The position numbers and the translations under genes are program-made. A model generated the notes under the pieces. That model was not told where the DNA came from. It saw only the letters and a list, made by a program, of their open reading frames with translations, and searched no databases. From the NCBI GenBank assembly GCA_021780625.1, contig JAJXYI010000484.1:1-13318 (forward strand): a stretch of 13,318 bases of DNA, read 5' to 3'. Each line of letters starts with the position of its first letter. The first letter of the stretch is position 1. Positions 1 to 8,872 of this stretch are shown here, one piece after another. Source of the stretch: a bacterium (GTDB lineage: Bacteria > Verrucomicrobiota > Verrucomicrobiae > Opitutales > Opitutaceae).

Positions 1-16
1 CATTCCGCGCGCGTAG

Positions 17-802
<786 letters not shown>

Positions 803-820
803 CCCAGCCGCGCGACTCCC

Positions 821-835
821 GGGCGGCGGCCGCCC
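821..835 (+). terminator. GC-only hairpin after bluB, weak terminator candidate
   Basis: GGGCGG (821-826) can pair with CCGCCC (830-835) around a CGG loop, 19 bp after the bluB stop. There is no T-tract (CTTGCG follows), so an intrinsic terminator is doubtful in this GC-rich DNA. It may only attenuate read-through into the HxlR gene. Confidence 0.25.
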
Positions 836-860
836 CTTGCGAATCCGCTCGCCCCTCATA

Positions 861-874
861 GCTTGCACCCAAGC
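861..874 (+). repeat. Short inverted repeat abutting the HxlR start codon
   Basis: GCTTG (861-865) and CAAGC (870-874) form a perfect 5-bp dyad with a CACC spacer, ending one base before the ATG at 876. It occupies the place where a Shine-Dalgarno would be, and no purine-rich site is present. It could be a translational hairpin, part of an autoregulatory operator, or chance. Confidence 0.25.
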
Positions 875-875
875 C

Positions 876-1352
876 ATGCCGAACCCTCGACCCGCCCCCG
901 CGCCATTGGATCATCGCTACCGCACCGAGACGGGAGGCTGCCCGATCGAAGCCGCCTTCGATCTGCTGGGCGGACGGTGGAAGGGACTCCTACTGTGGCG
1001 ACTATGTGACGGCCCTCGCCGGTTTCACGAACTGCGCCGCTCGTTGCCGCACATCTCCCAACGGATGCTCGTGCGGCAGTTGCGGGAGCTGGAGCACGAC
1101 GGCCTGGCGACCCGCAGCGTCGAGGCCGGCGTGCCGCCGAAGGTCGTCTATGCCGCCACCGAGTCCGCCCTCGCACTTGGTCCCGTCATGGAATTGCTGC
1201 GCGATTGGGCGGCCCGGCACCTGGGTATCGCCGCAGAAAAGAAGAAGCCCCGGAAGCTTAGCGTCGAATCACGACCTTCCCGAAGTGCTTCCCCGACGCG
1301 AGGTGCTCGTAGGCTGCCGGCACCTCTTCGAACGGGAACACACGGTCGATGA
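876..1352 (+). CDS. HxlR-family winged helix-turn-helix regulator
   Basis: This is a DNA-binding regulator of the HxlR (MarR-like, dimeric wHTH) family, 158 residues from ATG 876. The core runs from about residue 15 to 120: GGCPIEAAFDLLGGRWKGLLLW, then FHELRRSLPHISQRMLVRQLREL as the recognition-helix region, then the wing with PPKVVYAAT and the terminal dimerisation helix (MELLRDWA). Cys22 sits at the conserved N-terminal position used by YodB, HypR and QorR to sense quinones, aldehydes or disulfide stress, so redox or electrophile sensing is plausible. The family is usually 100-130 residues. The extra basic tail (residues 128-158, rich in Arg, Ser and Pro) is read entirely from the strand opposite the last codons of the oxidoreductase at 1258-2283. 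The neighbouring oxidoreductase is a likely target because HxlR proteins often control adjacent quinone- or aldehyde-handling enzymes. A TTG-initiated form from 837 is possible but has no support. Confidence 0.87.
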   Translation: MPNPRPAPAPLDHRYRTETGGCPIEAAFDLLGGRWKGLLLWRLCDGPRRFHELRRSLPHISQRMLVRQLRELEHDGLATRSVEAGVPPKVVYAATESALALGPVMELLRDWAARHLGIAAEKKKPRKLSVESRPSRSASPTRGARRLPAPLRTGTHGR

Positions 1353-2283
1353 CCGACCTGAGTCGCGCCTGCGCGATCGCCCGGTTCATCGACTCGAACA
1401 TCGCGACGGAGCCGACCGAGATCCCCTGAATCCGGACGCCCTTGCGCAGGATCTGGCCGGTCGACACCGGTCCCTCGAAACCCTCGAGCACTCCGATGAG
1501 TGCGACCGTGCCGCCAAAACGTGCGGCTTGCACAACCGCGTTGAGGCCCTTGCCTCCCACGACATCAACCGCCAGGTCCACGCCGCGTCCACCCGTCAGC
1601 GAGAGTACGCGCTCCGGCCAGTCGGCGTGCGTGCGGTAGTTGAGCGTCTCATCTGCGCCAAGCGCACGGCCACGTTCGAGCTTGGCATCGTCGCTCGAGG
1701 TGAGGATCACCCTGGCGCCGGCGAGCTTCGCAAACTGTAACGCGAACAGCGAAACGCCACCGGTCCCCAGGATGAGCACGGTGTCACCTGGCTTCGTATC
1801 ATGCGCGACGAATACGGCATTCCAGGCCGTCACCGCCGCGCAAGGCAGCGCAGCCGCCTCTTCGTCGGTCAGGTGAGCGGGCACTGCAACCACGCCTGTC
1901 TCCGGAAGTGCCACGTAGTCGGCCAATATGCCGTCCACGGCACCGGCGCCGAGCGCCCACTCCGAGCCTTCGCGGGTCAGCTCACCGTCGAGCCATTTGG
2001 GACGGAAGGCACCGGCCACGCGGTCGCCTACTTTCCACCGGGTCACGCTCGCGCCGACCGCGACGATCGCGCCGACTCCGTCCGAGGCGGGAATCGTCGG
2101 GCGGGGGCCCGCGGCAACGCCATAATTTCCGCTCCGGATCAGCAGGTCGCGGTAATTGAGCGACGCTGCGCTCAATTTGAAGAGGACCTCGCCGGCCCGC
2201 GGCTGAGGAGTCGGACGATCGACGAGTTCGAGGCCGGCAGTTGTGCCGCTCGAGAGTTGCCAGGCTTTCATGGTGGTGTTCAT
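1258..2283 (-). CDS. Zinc-independent MDR-family NAD(P)-dependent alcohol dehydrogenase / quinone oxidoreductase
   Basis: This is a medium-chain dehydrogenase/reductase of 341 residues, the normal length. The N-terminal GroES-like domain holds SLNYRD (41-46), where zinc alcohol dehydrogenases have their first catalytic Cys but quinone-reductase-like members have Asn. IPASDGVGAIVAVG (64-77) and VGDRV (85-89) follow. The four-Cys structural zinc loop is absent, so it should be zinc-free. The Rossmann domain has LPCAAVTAW (146-154), the dinucleotide motif GTGGVSLFALQ (173-183), SSDDAKLERGRALGAD (196-211) and the C-terminal HFGKVVIRR. It probably reduces a quinone, enone or aldehyde with NAD(P)H in the cytoplasm; the substrate cannot be read from the sequence. 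An in-frame ATG four codons downstream is an equal start candidate, and neither has a clear Shine-Dalgarno. Its 3' end overlaps the convergent HxlR gene by 95 bp, and a dyad 40 bp upstream may be its operator. Confidence 0.9.
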   Translation of the reverse strand: MNTTMKAWQLSSGTTAGLELVDRPTPQPRAGEVLFKLSAASLNYRDLLIRSGNYGVAAGPRPTIPASDGVGAIVAVGASVTRWKVGDRVAGAFRPKWLDGELTREGSEWALGAGAVDGILADYVALPETGVVAVPAHLTDEEAAALPCAAVTAWNAVFVAHDTKPGDTVLILGTGGVSLFALQFAKLAGARVILTSSDDAKLERGRALGADETLNYRTHADWPERVLSLTGGRGVDLAVDVVGGKGLNAVVQAARFGGTVALIGVLEGFEGPVSTGQILRKGVRIQGISVGSVAMFESMNRAIAQARLRSVIDRVFPFEEVPAAYEHLASGKHFGKVVIRR

Positions 2284-2323
2284 GGCCGCACACTAACATC
2301 GAACTTCGTTTCGCGCCGTAGTC

Positions 2324-2352
2324 CCAATTCCGTCCCCAGGTGACAGAATTGG
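2324..2352. promoter_or_regulatory. Candidate operator dyad upstream of the oxidoreductase
   Basis: CCAATTC (2324-2330) is repeated inverted as GAATTGG (2346-2352) across a 15-bp spacer. The arm centres are 22 bp apart, about two helical turns, which suits a dimeric regulator binding one face of DNA. It lies 40 bp before the oxidoreductase start (minus strand) and about 190 bp before gene A. The adjacent HxlR protein is the obvious candidate ligand, but no copy of the motif occurs before the HxlR gene itself. The rest of the 256-bp divergent gap (2284-2539) shows no promoter I can call with confidence. Confidence 0.4.
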
Positions 2353-2539
2353 CACCACGGATCTCGCAAAGAGCGGTCGCCGTGAAATCGGCTTCAGTAC
2401 TCGAAGTCGTTCAAGCGCCAACTTTATCCTTTCGTCGCGGGCGGGCATCGGCAAATCTCACTAAACCTGCGAACCAGCCAGCCTCGCAGCCAATCCCTCA
2501 GCACCCGCCCATCAGCCTGATCAGCTTGGGCGCCTGCAG

Positions 2540-5500
2540 ATGGGCTCGTTAACTTCGTCTCCCCCAGCCATGCCCTCATTCACGTCGTCTTGCGTCCATG
2601 CTTCCGCCGCACGCCCTGTTCAGGCATTCCCGCCCCGGGGGACGCGTTGGTTCCCGCGCGCAGCCCGGGTCTTTGCCACTGGCACAGCGCTCCTGTTCGC
2701 CTGCAGTCTCCAGAAATTGACCGCACAGACCACGGTGACGACCGATGTCACAGTCTCCAACAATGGCACTTACACATTCCCCGATCTCACCACCGTATCC
2801 GGCGCCAAGGTCACACTAGGCACCTCATCGACCCTGACCTGGAGTGGTGGCGGAAACCTCACCGGCTGCACGGTCTCTGGCGCGCTAGGATCGTCGATGA
2901 TTCTCGGGGCGAACACGACGTTGACGCTCGATTCGGCGACGTCGGCCACCGGCTCACTTTCCTTTAAGGATAACAATCAGGGGGCAACCCTCATCAATGC
3001 CGGCACCCTGACCATACAAAACACCCCAGGCATTGCCGTTCAGACCTTCACAAATCAAGGCACCTTGAGCTTCTCGGGTGATGTTGTCTCCGCCATCGGA
3101 GCCAACGGCGTGGCGTCCACATTTCAGAACTCCGGGACGGTCAGCGTCGATCGCACGTTTCTGAACGTCTACAGCGCATTCAAGAATACCGGGACGCTGA
3201 CCGTGACGAACAACGGAGTAATCTTCCTGCTCGGATCGGAGAAAACAGCCGATTTGGGCTCGATGACGATCACGAGCCCCGGAAGCATTATCCTGGAGGG
3301 TTCGCTCGACAATTCCAACGCCACGCTGAATCCCCCCTCGGGCGGGAGCTATGACGTGGAGAATGCGACGATCACGGGCGGCACGATCTCCAACGGCGCA
3401 ATCACACTCGGCACCGGAGACAGCGTGACACTCGCCGACGCCAGCTATTCCGGGGACTTGAGCCTCGGGACAAACGCAAGCGTGACTCTAAAGGGCAGCG
3501 CCGATTTCACCGGGACCAACCTGGTGCTGGGAATGGGTGCAAACGTGACCTGGGATCAGGCAACCACGCTGGCCGGACGGACCATTACGATAGGTTCCGG
3601 AGCGGGTCTTATCTCGAATGGTTCGATGACAATTGCCGCCAACACGACAATCACCGGTTCGCCATCCCTGACTGCACACGGTTCCGGCACCTCGGTGACA
3701 AACTACGGCCAGATTGCAGGCACCAGCGACGGCGGAACTCTATCGGCGACGACGTTCATCAACGAAGGCACGATCACAGCGAAGAACCTCGGCGATCTTT
3801 CGCTCGGTTCCGTTGGCGCCGGAACGTCTTTCAAAAATGACACCGGCGGCACGATCATAGCCGATGGAGGCACCATCCAATTAACCGGCGACTTCTCGAA
3901 TCTCGGCCGAATCTACACGACATCAAACGGCGGCACGATACGCCTCTCCACGAACAGCACCTCCGGCTTTGGATCGATCGACGTCTCGGCGGGAGGAGCC
4001 GCGATGATCACTTCCATCATCGATAACACCGGCCTTACGCTGAACCCGCCCGCCGGAGGCAAGTTCGTGCTCGCCGGAGGAGGCATCAAGAACGGGACAG
4101 TGGCCTCGGGCGCACTCACCTATTCCGGCCCCAGTTCCATGCTCGATGGCGTCTCCGTGCTCGACGACTGTGTGCTGCCAGCCTCCTCCGAATTGATGCT
4201 CATCGACGGGTCTTCGTTCAGCGGCAGCAACATCTCGCTGGGCCAGAACGCCTCATTTCGCTGGCTGCAGAGCGGTCAGCTGACAGGGAAGTCCATCACC
4301 ATGGCTCTCACGAGCGCCTTCAGCGTGGGCCGCTACAACAATGAGGGAGGATCACTGACCTTGGATCCTGCCACCACGATGAACGGCGCGATCACGTTCA
4401 CCAGCAATTCCGACAGCACGATCACGAACAACGGCACCATCACGCATGTATCGGGTACCGGACTGATTTACGGATATCCCTTCACGAACAACGGCACGAT
4501 CAAAGTCACTTCCTCTACCCTCGAGATTGGAAGCAGCTATGCGCAGGGAGCCAACCTACCCAATTCCACCTTCGTCAACAACGGTACCGTTATCTCCGAC
4601 GGCGGCACTCTGGAGATCGGCACCGGATTCAGCGGCGTGGGAAGTGTGAAGGCGATCAACCGAGGAGTTGTCTCATTCCAGGGGGCGATCACGACTGGAA
4701 ACATTTCCAATGTGAGCGCGGACTCGATCAGCCACATTCAAATCTCCGGGACGCTCGATAACAGCAACGCAACCTTACATGCCCCCTCAGGAGGCACCTA
4801 TGAACTCGATGGCGGCACGATCAAAGGTGGCACCATCAGTGCTGGAGCCGTCACATTCGGCGCCTTGGGAGGCACGATCGACGGAGCCCAGCTTGGCGGC
4901 GCCATCACCGTCCCCTTACACACCTCGATCACGCTGACTGGCGGCGTTAATGTGTCCAATCAATCGATCTCCTTGGGCAGCGGGGCATCGCTCACTTTTA
5001 ATCAACCACTACCCTACCTGACCTCCAACATCGTTTACCTCGCGGGGGGATCCACGCTCACCCTCACGACGGGTTCATTGACGCTCGACAACCAGTCGAC
5101 GCTTAGTGGATACGGCCAAGTGATTTTAAACGATCCTAAGGCAATATTCTCGAATTACGGAAATATCGGGAGCCAGGGCTCATCGCTCAAGATATCCGCA
5201 TCGGCTATGGTCAACGGCGGGAAAATAATGCTCGGGGACAATAACAGCATCTCTGCGAATTGCCCGATCTCACTGGGTGGCACCGTCAATCTCGAAGGAG
5301 GAACACTTGGTTCGACCAAGGGCATAGAAATATCCGGTACGGTATTTTCGGACGGTGGCACCCTCACCGCAGGCAGCGGGGTGACAATCGATCAAAATGC
5401 CTACTTCGGGGGTGATGGAACAATCAATGGCGATCTAATTCTCAGCGGCGGTACCCTAGACTTGGGAAAGATGGGCGGCGACCTGCGGGTCAGCAACGGA

Positions 5501-8500
5501 TCGCTCAAAGTCGCAAGTCCCTCCACCCTCAAATTGACCATCCTCCGCTCATACGCGGAAATCCTCAACTTTCTACAGCCCACGGGTGATATCGACATCG
5601 GCCAGGGGAAGCTGACTCTTGCCCTCGTACTCGAAGATGTGCCGCAAACAGGATTCTCCGTTAAAATAGTCAGTGTGCCAGCAGGAACCCAATTCAGTGG
5701 AACCTTCAGCAACGCCCCAACCACGGGCTCCCAGATTACGGCGAATTACAGCGGCACCACCTACACGTTTCGCGTCGACTACGACAGCAGCGGAGTGACG
5801 TTGACTTACGTCGCCACCCCATCCGGATCCACGCCGTCCGCACCGAGCATCTCTACCCAGCCCCAAAACACCTCCGTGAACCAGGGGGCTTCGGCTACGT
5901 TCTCGGTCGTCGCCGCGGGAGTTCCCGCGCCCACCTATCAATGGCAAAAGAGCGGGGTCGACATACAGGGAGCCACCAATTCGTCCTACACGATTGCCGC
6001 AGCCTCGCCCTCGGATGCCGGATCCTACGATGTCGTGGTGAGCAACAGCCAGGGCTCGGTGACTTCTGGCTACGCAGAGCTTTACATCAACCCCGCTACC
6101 GCCGCGCCGACCATCAGCCACCAGCCCTCGAATGTCAGCACTTCAGTCGGGGGGGCGGCGAGCTTCTCGGTCTCAGCCACCGGAAATCCCGAACCCACCT
6201 ACCAATGGGAAAAGGACGGCGTGGCCATCGCCGGGGCCACCGGTTCGACCTATACGAACCTGAACATTTCGGCGTCTGATGCCGGCACCTACACCGTCAT
6301 GGTGAGCAACAGCGCGGGGTCGGTCACCTCGGATGGCGCCACGCTGACCGTGACTGCCGCAAGTTCGGCGCCAACCATCAGCCAACAGCCCCGGAGCGCG
6401 ACCGTGACCGTTGGCGGTTCCGCGGAATTTTCAGTGACAGCCACCGGAAATCCAGAACCCACGTATCAATGGCGCAAAGACGGCGTGGCCATTCCCGGCG
6501 CGACCGACTCGACCTATTCGATCGACACTGTTTCGGCGTCCGACGCCGGCACCTACGACGTGGTCGTGTCCAACAGCGCCGGTTCCACGACTTCGACGGG
6601 GGCCACCCTGACCGTCTCCAACCCGACTTCGGCACCGTCCATCACCGAGCAGCCGGAAAATGAACAGGCTCAGGTCGGCTCCACGGCCACATTCTCGGTC
6701 TCCGCCACCGGCAATCCAGCGCCCGCGTATCAGTGGAGAAAGGACGGCTCAGCCATCTCCGGGGCCACGGCCGCGAACCTCGTCCTCTCGAACGTGCAGG
6801 CCTCCGACTCCGGCAGCTACGACGTCGTCGTGAGCAATACCCTCGGCTCAGTGACCAGCCGCCTGGTCAGGCTCGAGGTCACGACTTCGCCCGAAGCACC
6901 GACAATCGACTCACAGCCGGTGTCGCTCAGCGTTATCGTCGGCCAACAGGCCAGCTTCTCCGTCGAGGCCGAGGGCGATCCCGCGCCGGCCTACCAGTGG
7001 ACCAAGGGAGGCCAGGCAATCGCAGGCGCCACTCAGGCCACGTTCACGATTCCCTCCGCCCAGCTCTCCGACGCGGGCACCTACGCGGTCGTCGTCTCGA
7101 ACAGCTCGGGCAGTGTCACCTCACAGAACGCCGCCCTCAAGGTGTACGCACACGACTACGCGGGGGTCTATTTCGGTACAATCGGCACCGACGGTCAGTT
7201 CGCATTGGTCGTGAATCACGACCACACAGGGTCGTACCTGGCCTATCTCCCGAGCACCGGGGAGGCCATCGTCCAGGCCAATATCCTGGTGGACGATTCG
7301 GGCCATTTTTCATTTCAGACCACCACACCAACGACCACGTCGGCTTCCGTGACTTCGGGCCGGCTGCAACCTGCAGTCGCCGCAAGCGGCCAAGTTACGG
7401 TCGACGGGACCATCGTTGGCAACGGACAGTTGACCGGATCGATTTCGGACACCTCGTCGCATCCGATGACAGGCACCCAGGCGGCTTCCACGACCACCGC
7501 TGCCGCGGCGGGCTATTACCAGGCGGCGTCCTCGTCCTCCGACGCCACCATCGATCTCATCGTCAGCGGCGACGGCCGGGCCTTTGTCCTCTCCCAATCC
7601 TCCTCCGGTGTTTCCGCGACTACCGGCACGGTCGACGGCACGGGCAAGGTCACCGCAACGCTGGCGGCGGGCGAATCCATCTCCGCGACCGTTTCCGGAA
7701 GCTCGGCCAAGGTGACGCTCACGGATTCAAAAGGATCCACATCCCTGGCCGGCGGAACACCCGCCATGCTCGAGGCGCAGCATTTGGTCGGCATCTCCGC
7801 ACGGGCGCTCTGCGACACCGGTTCCAACAACGCGGTTGCCGGTTTCATCATCGATGGCAATGAAGCGAAGCTCGTGCTCATTCGGGCCGTTGGCCCCGGT
7901 CTCGCCAGCCAGGGCATCGCGCAGCCCATCCCGAATCCGAAGCTGGAACTGTACGCCGGACAGACCCTGATCGCATCGAACACAGGCTGGAGCACTGCCT
8001 CCAATGCTAGCGAGATCGCCGCGGCCGCCGCCCGAATCGGCGATTTTGCCCTCTCCCAGGGCTCCGCCGATTCAGCAATCTTCACAACCCTCCAACCCGG
8101 CCTCTACACCGCCAACGCATCGCCGTCGGACGGCAAGCCCGGCGTCGTGCTGGTCGAGGTCTACGATCTCTCGACGCCGAGCCTGGGCAACAAGATCGTC
8201 GCACTTTCGAGCCGCGTCGAGGTGGGCACCGGCCAGGACGACGGCGTAGCGGGATTTGTCGTGTCGGGCACCGCTCCCAAGCAATTTCTGATCCGTGCCG
8301 TCGGCCCGACCCTCGCGTCGTACAGCGTATCCGGGGTTCTCTCACACCCTGTCCTGAAACTCTACCAGGGATCGACCCTCGTCACTCAAAACACCGGTTG
8401 GATGACCGCCACGAATGCGTCCCAGATTCCAGCTGCGGCAAAGTCGGTCGGCGAATTCGCCCTCCAGTCGAACGATGACTCCGCCCTCCTCGTCACCCTC

Positions 8501-8584
8501 GATCCCGGCGTCTACACGGCCAACGTGTCGTCGGGCGATGGAACAAAGGGTGTCGCGCTGATCGAGGTGTACGAGATCCGCTGA
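2540..8584 (+). CDS. Gene A: giant exported beta-helix and Ig-like repeat protein
   Basis: The product is 2014 residues, probably a surface or secreted adhesin-like protein; the ligand is unknown. A long basic n-region and hydrophobic core (44-57) end at LTAQ, giving a likely cleavage near residues 62-63. Residues about 64-1000 are beta-helix-like repeats rich in Gly, Thr, Ser and Asn with NNGTI-type strands and three long units marked by LDNSNATL-type sequences. Residues about 1000-1097 resemble the closing segment of autotransporter-associated passenger regions. Five Ig-like domains start at residues 1101, 1189, 1277, 1365 and 1453, each 88 residues, each with YQW and SDAGTYDVVVSN-type strands and no disulfide cysteines. 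A beta-rich spacer (about 1540-1742) and a twin C-terminal module (1752-1888 and 1889-2014) follow. No beta-barrel, LPXTG, PEP-CTERM or recognisable type IX signal is visible. ATG 2540 and ATG 2570 are both possible starts; neither has a Shine-Dalgarno. It is paralogous to gene B, which matches its C-terminal half. The DNA of the beta-helix part looks AT-richer than the Ig part, suggesting mosaic origin. Confidence 0.88.
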   Translation: MGSLTSSPPAMPSFTSSCVHASAARPVQAFPPRGTRWFPRAARVFATGTALLFACSLQKLTAQTTVTTDVTVSNNGTYTFPDLTTVSGAKVTLGTSSTLTWSGGGNLTGCTVSGALGSSMILGANTTLTLDSATSATGSLSFKDNNQGATLINAGTLTIQNTPGIAVQTFTNQGTLSFSGDVVSAIGANGVASTFQNSGTVSVDRTFLNVYSAFKNTGTLTVTNNGVIFLLGSEKTADLGSMTITSPGSIILEGSLDNSNATLNPPSGGSYDVENATITGGTISNGAITLGTGDSVTLADASYSGDLSLGTNASVTLKGSADFTGTNLVLGMGANVTWDQATTLAGRTITIGSGAGLISNGSMTIAANTTITGSPSLTAHGSGTSVTNYGQIAGTSDGGTLSATTFINEGTITAKNLGDLSLGSVGAGTSFKNDTGGTIIADGGTIQLTGDFSNLGRIYTTSNGGTIRLSTNSTSGFGSIDVSAGGAAMITSIIDNTGLTLNPPAGGKFVLAGGGIKNGTVASGALTYSGPSSMLDGVSVLDDCVLPASSELMLIDGSSFSGSNISLGQNASFRWLQSGQLTGKSITMALTSAFSVGRYNNEGGSLTLDPATTMNGAITFTSNSDSTITNNGTITHVSGTGLIYGYPFTNNGTIKVTSSTLEIGSSYAQGANLPNSTFVNNGTVISDGGTLEIGTGFSGVGSVKAINRGVVSFQGAITTGNISNVSADSISHIQISGTLDNSNATLHAPSGGTYELDGGTIKGGTISAGAVTFGALGGTIDGAQLGGAITVPLHTSITLTGGVNVSNQSISLGSGASLTFNQPLPYLTSNIVYLAGGSTLTLTTGSLTLDNQSTLSGYGQVILNDPKAIFSNYGNIGSQGSSLKISASAMVNGGKIMLGDNNSISANCPISLGGTVNLEGGTLGSTKGIEISGTVFSDGGTLTAGSGVTIDQNAYFGGDGTINGDLILSGGTLDLGKMGGDLRVSNGSLKVASPSTLKLTILRSYAEILNFLQPTGDIDIGQGKLTLALVLEDVPQTGFSVKIVSVPAGTQFSGTFSNAPTTGSQITANYSGTTYTFRVDYDSSGVTLTYVATPSGSTPSAPSISTQPQNTSVNQGASATFSVVAAGVPAPTYQWQKSGVDIQGATNSSYTIAAASPSDAGSYDVVVSNSQGSVTSGYAELYINPATAAPTISHQPSNVSTSVGGAASFSVSATGNPEPTYQWEKDGVAIAGATGSTYTNLNISASDAGTYTVMVSNSAGSVTSDGATLTVTAASSAPTISQQPRSATVTVGGSAEFSVTATGNPEPTYQWRKDGVAIPGATDSTYSIDTVSASDAGTYDVVVSNSAGSTTSTGATLTVSNPTSAPSITEQPENEQAQVGSTATFSVSATGNPAPAYQWRKDGSAISGATAANLVLSNVQASDSGSYDVVVSNTLGSVTSRLVRLEVTTSPEAPTIDSQPVSLSVIVGQQASFSVEAEGDPAPAYQWTKGGQAIAGATQATFTIPSAQLSDAGTYAVVVSNSSGSVTSQNAALKVYAHDYAGVYFGTIGTDGQFALVVNHDHTGSYLAYLPSTGEAIVQANILVDDSGHFSFQTTTPTTTSASVTSGRLQPAVAASGQVTVDGTIVGNGQLTGSISDTSSHPMTGTQAASTTTAAAAGYYQAASSSSDATIDLIVSGDGRAFVLSQSSSGVSATTGTVDGTGKVTATLAAGESISATVSGSSAKVTLTDSKGSTSLAGGTPAMLEAQHLVGISARALCDTGSNNAVAGFIIDGNEAKLVLIRAVGPGLASQGIAQPIPNPKLELYAGQTLIASNTGWSTASNASEIAAAAARIGDFALSQGSADSAIFTTLQPGLYTANASPSDGKPGVVLVEVYDLSTPSLGNKIVALSSRVEVGTGQDDGVAGFVVSGTAPKQFLIRAVGPTLASYSVSGVLSHPVLKLYQGSTLVTQNTGWMTATNASQIPAAAKSVGEFALQSNDDSALLVTLDPGVYTANVSSGDGTKGVALIEVYEIR
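3305..5475 (+). repeat. Three degenerate long repeats (about 238-245 aa) in gene A
   Basis: Units begin at LDNSNATLNPPSGG (3305), IDNTGLTLNPPAGG (4019) and LDNSNATLHAPSGG (4754), spaced 714 and 735 nt apart. Each continues with a GGTIS-GA strand, an LG-NAS strand, an LTG-type strand, a block of TNNGTI or VNNGTV strands, and a DGGTL-type ending. The region 2740-3304 looks like a further partial unit lacking the opening. The pattern of short Gly-capped strands fits a right-handed beta-helix. The end of the third unit is approximate because it merges into the closing segment. Confidence 0.65.
5840..7159 (+). repeat. Five tandem Ig-like domain repeats, exact 264-bp period, in gene A
   Basis: Units start at 5840, 6104, 6368, 6632 and 6896, each exactly 264 bp. 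Each opens with A-P-(S/T)-I-x-x-Q-P, has a Gly-rich turn near position 18, YQW-x-K in the C strand, GAT, and S-D-(A/S)-G-(S/T)-Y in the F strand. Units 2 and 3 are the closest pair (ATGNPEPTYQW, KDGVAI) and may be the latest duplication. Units 4 and 5 match the last two Ig domains of gene B more closely than they match each other. No cysteines occur in any unit. Confidence 0.88.
7793..8581 (+). repeat. Twin C-terminal module of gene A
   Basis: Two homologous halves (residues 1752-1888 and 1889-2014) share the order xSxR, VAGF(I/V)(I/V), LIRAVGP-LAS, P-LKLY-G, NTGW, IPAAA/EIAAAA, (I/V)G-FAL, DSA, L-PG(V/L)YTA and (V/L)-EVY. I recall this module at the ends of many Opitutales and Verrucomicrobia Ig-repeat proteins, where it may act in export or surface retention. 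That role is inference; the sequence shows only the duplication and its terminal position. Confidence 0.75.
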
Positions 8585-8778
8585 ACATACGGGGCCCGGG
8601 AACTCCGGCACGAAGGAACACGGCTGAAGAGCAGATCATGACGTTGCCCCTGCGCCCGCTCACGAGCGCATCGGAGGGCCGGCCCCGCAACGTCCGTGAA
8701 TGCACGGACAAACTCATCAGCGTGGTGACAAGACACATAGCTCGCGTCGCGACGCCCGGATTCACGCTCACCAATCGG

Positions 8779-8793
8779 AGGCGATAATCGCCT
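8779..8793. repeat. Perfect inverted repeat in the A-B gap (terminator or operator candidate)
   Basis: AGGCGAT and ATCGCCT form perfect 7-bp arms around a single A. As RNA it would give a 6-bp stem with a UAA loop followed by TATCCTATTTACC, a pyrimidine-rich but not U-only tail. It lies about 195 bp after gene A's stop, so it could be a late terminator of A. Alternatively the odd-centred palindrome could be a protein-binding site for gene B. Confidence 0.4.
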
Positions 8794-8872
8794 TATCCTA
8801 TTTACCGTCTGGCTGATACGCATTCCCTATCGATACTTTAGTGGGAACGTTAACATTAGGTAAATTCCAGCT

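Noticed and set aside
2669..2704. Possible lipobox (LFAC, Cys55) in the gene A signal peptide
   Set aside because: Phe at the -2 position is unfavourable, the Cys lies within the hydrophobic stretch, and the paralog has no matching site, while both share the LTAQ end expected for ordinary signal peptidase cleavage.
5840..7159. Regular 264-bp repeats as a CRISPR or satellite array
   Set aside because: The repeats are in frame, diverged, and encode complete Ig-like domains; there are no short identical repeats with unique spacers.
7516..8085. Minus-strand frame of 189 codons that resembles another at 10439-10954
   Set aside because: The two look alike only because they lie antisense to the same conserved module of genes A and B. 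Neither has a ribosome site or known domain.
8493..8823. Minus-strand frames spanning the gene A end and the following gap
   Set aside because: They start inside the gap without a ribosome site, run antisense into gene A, and carry no recognisable domain.
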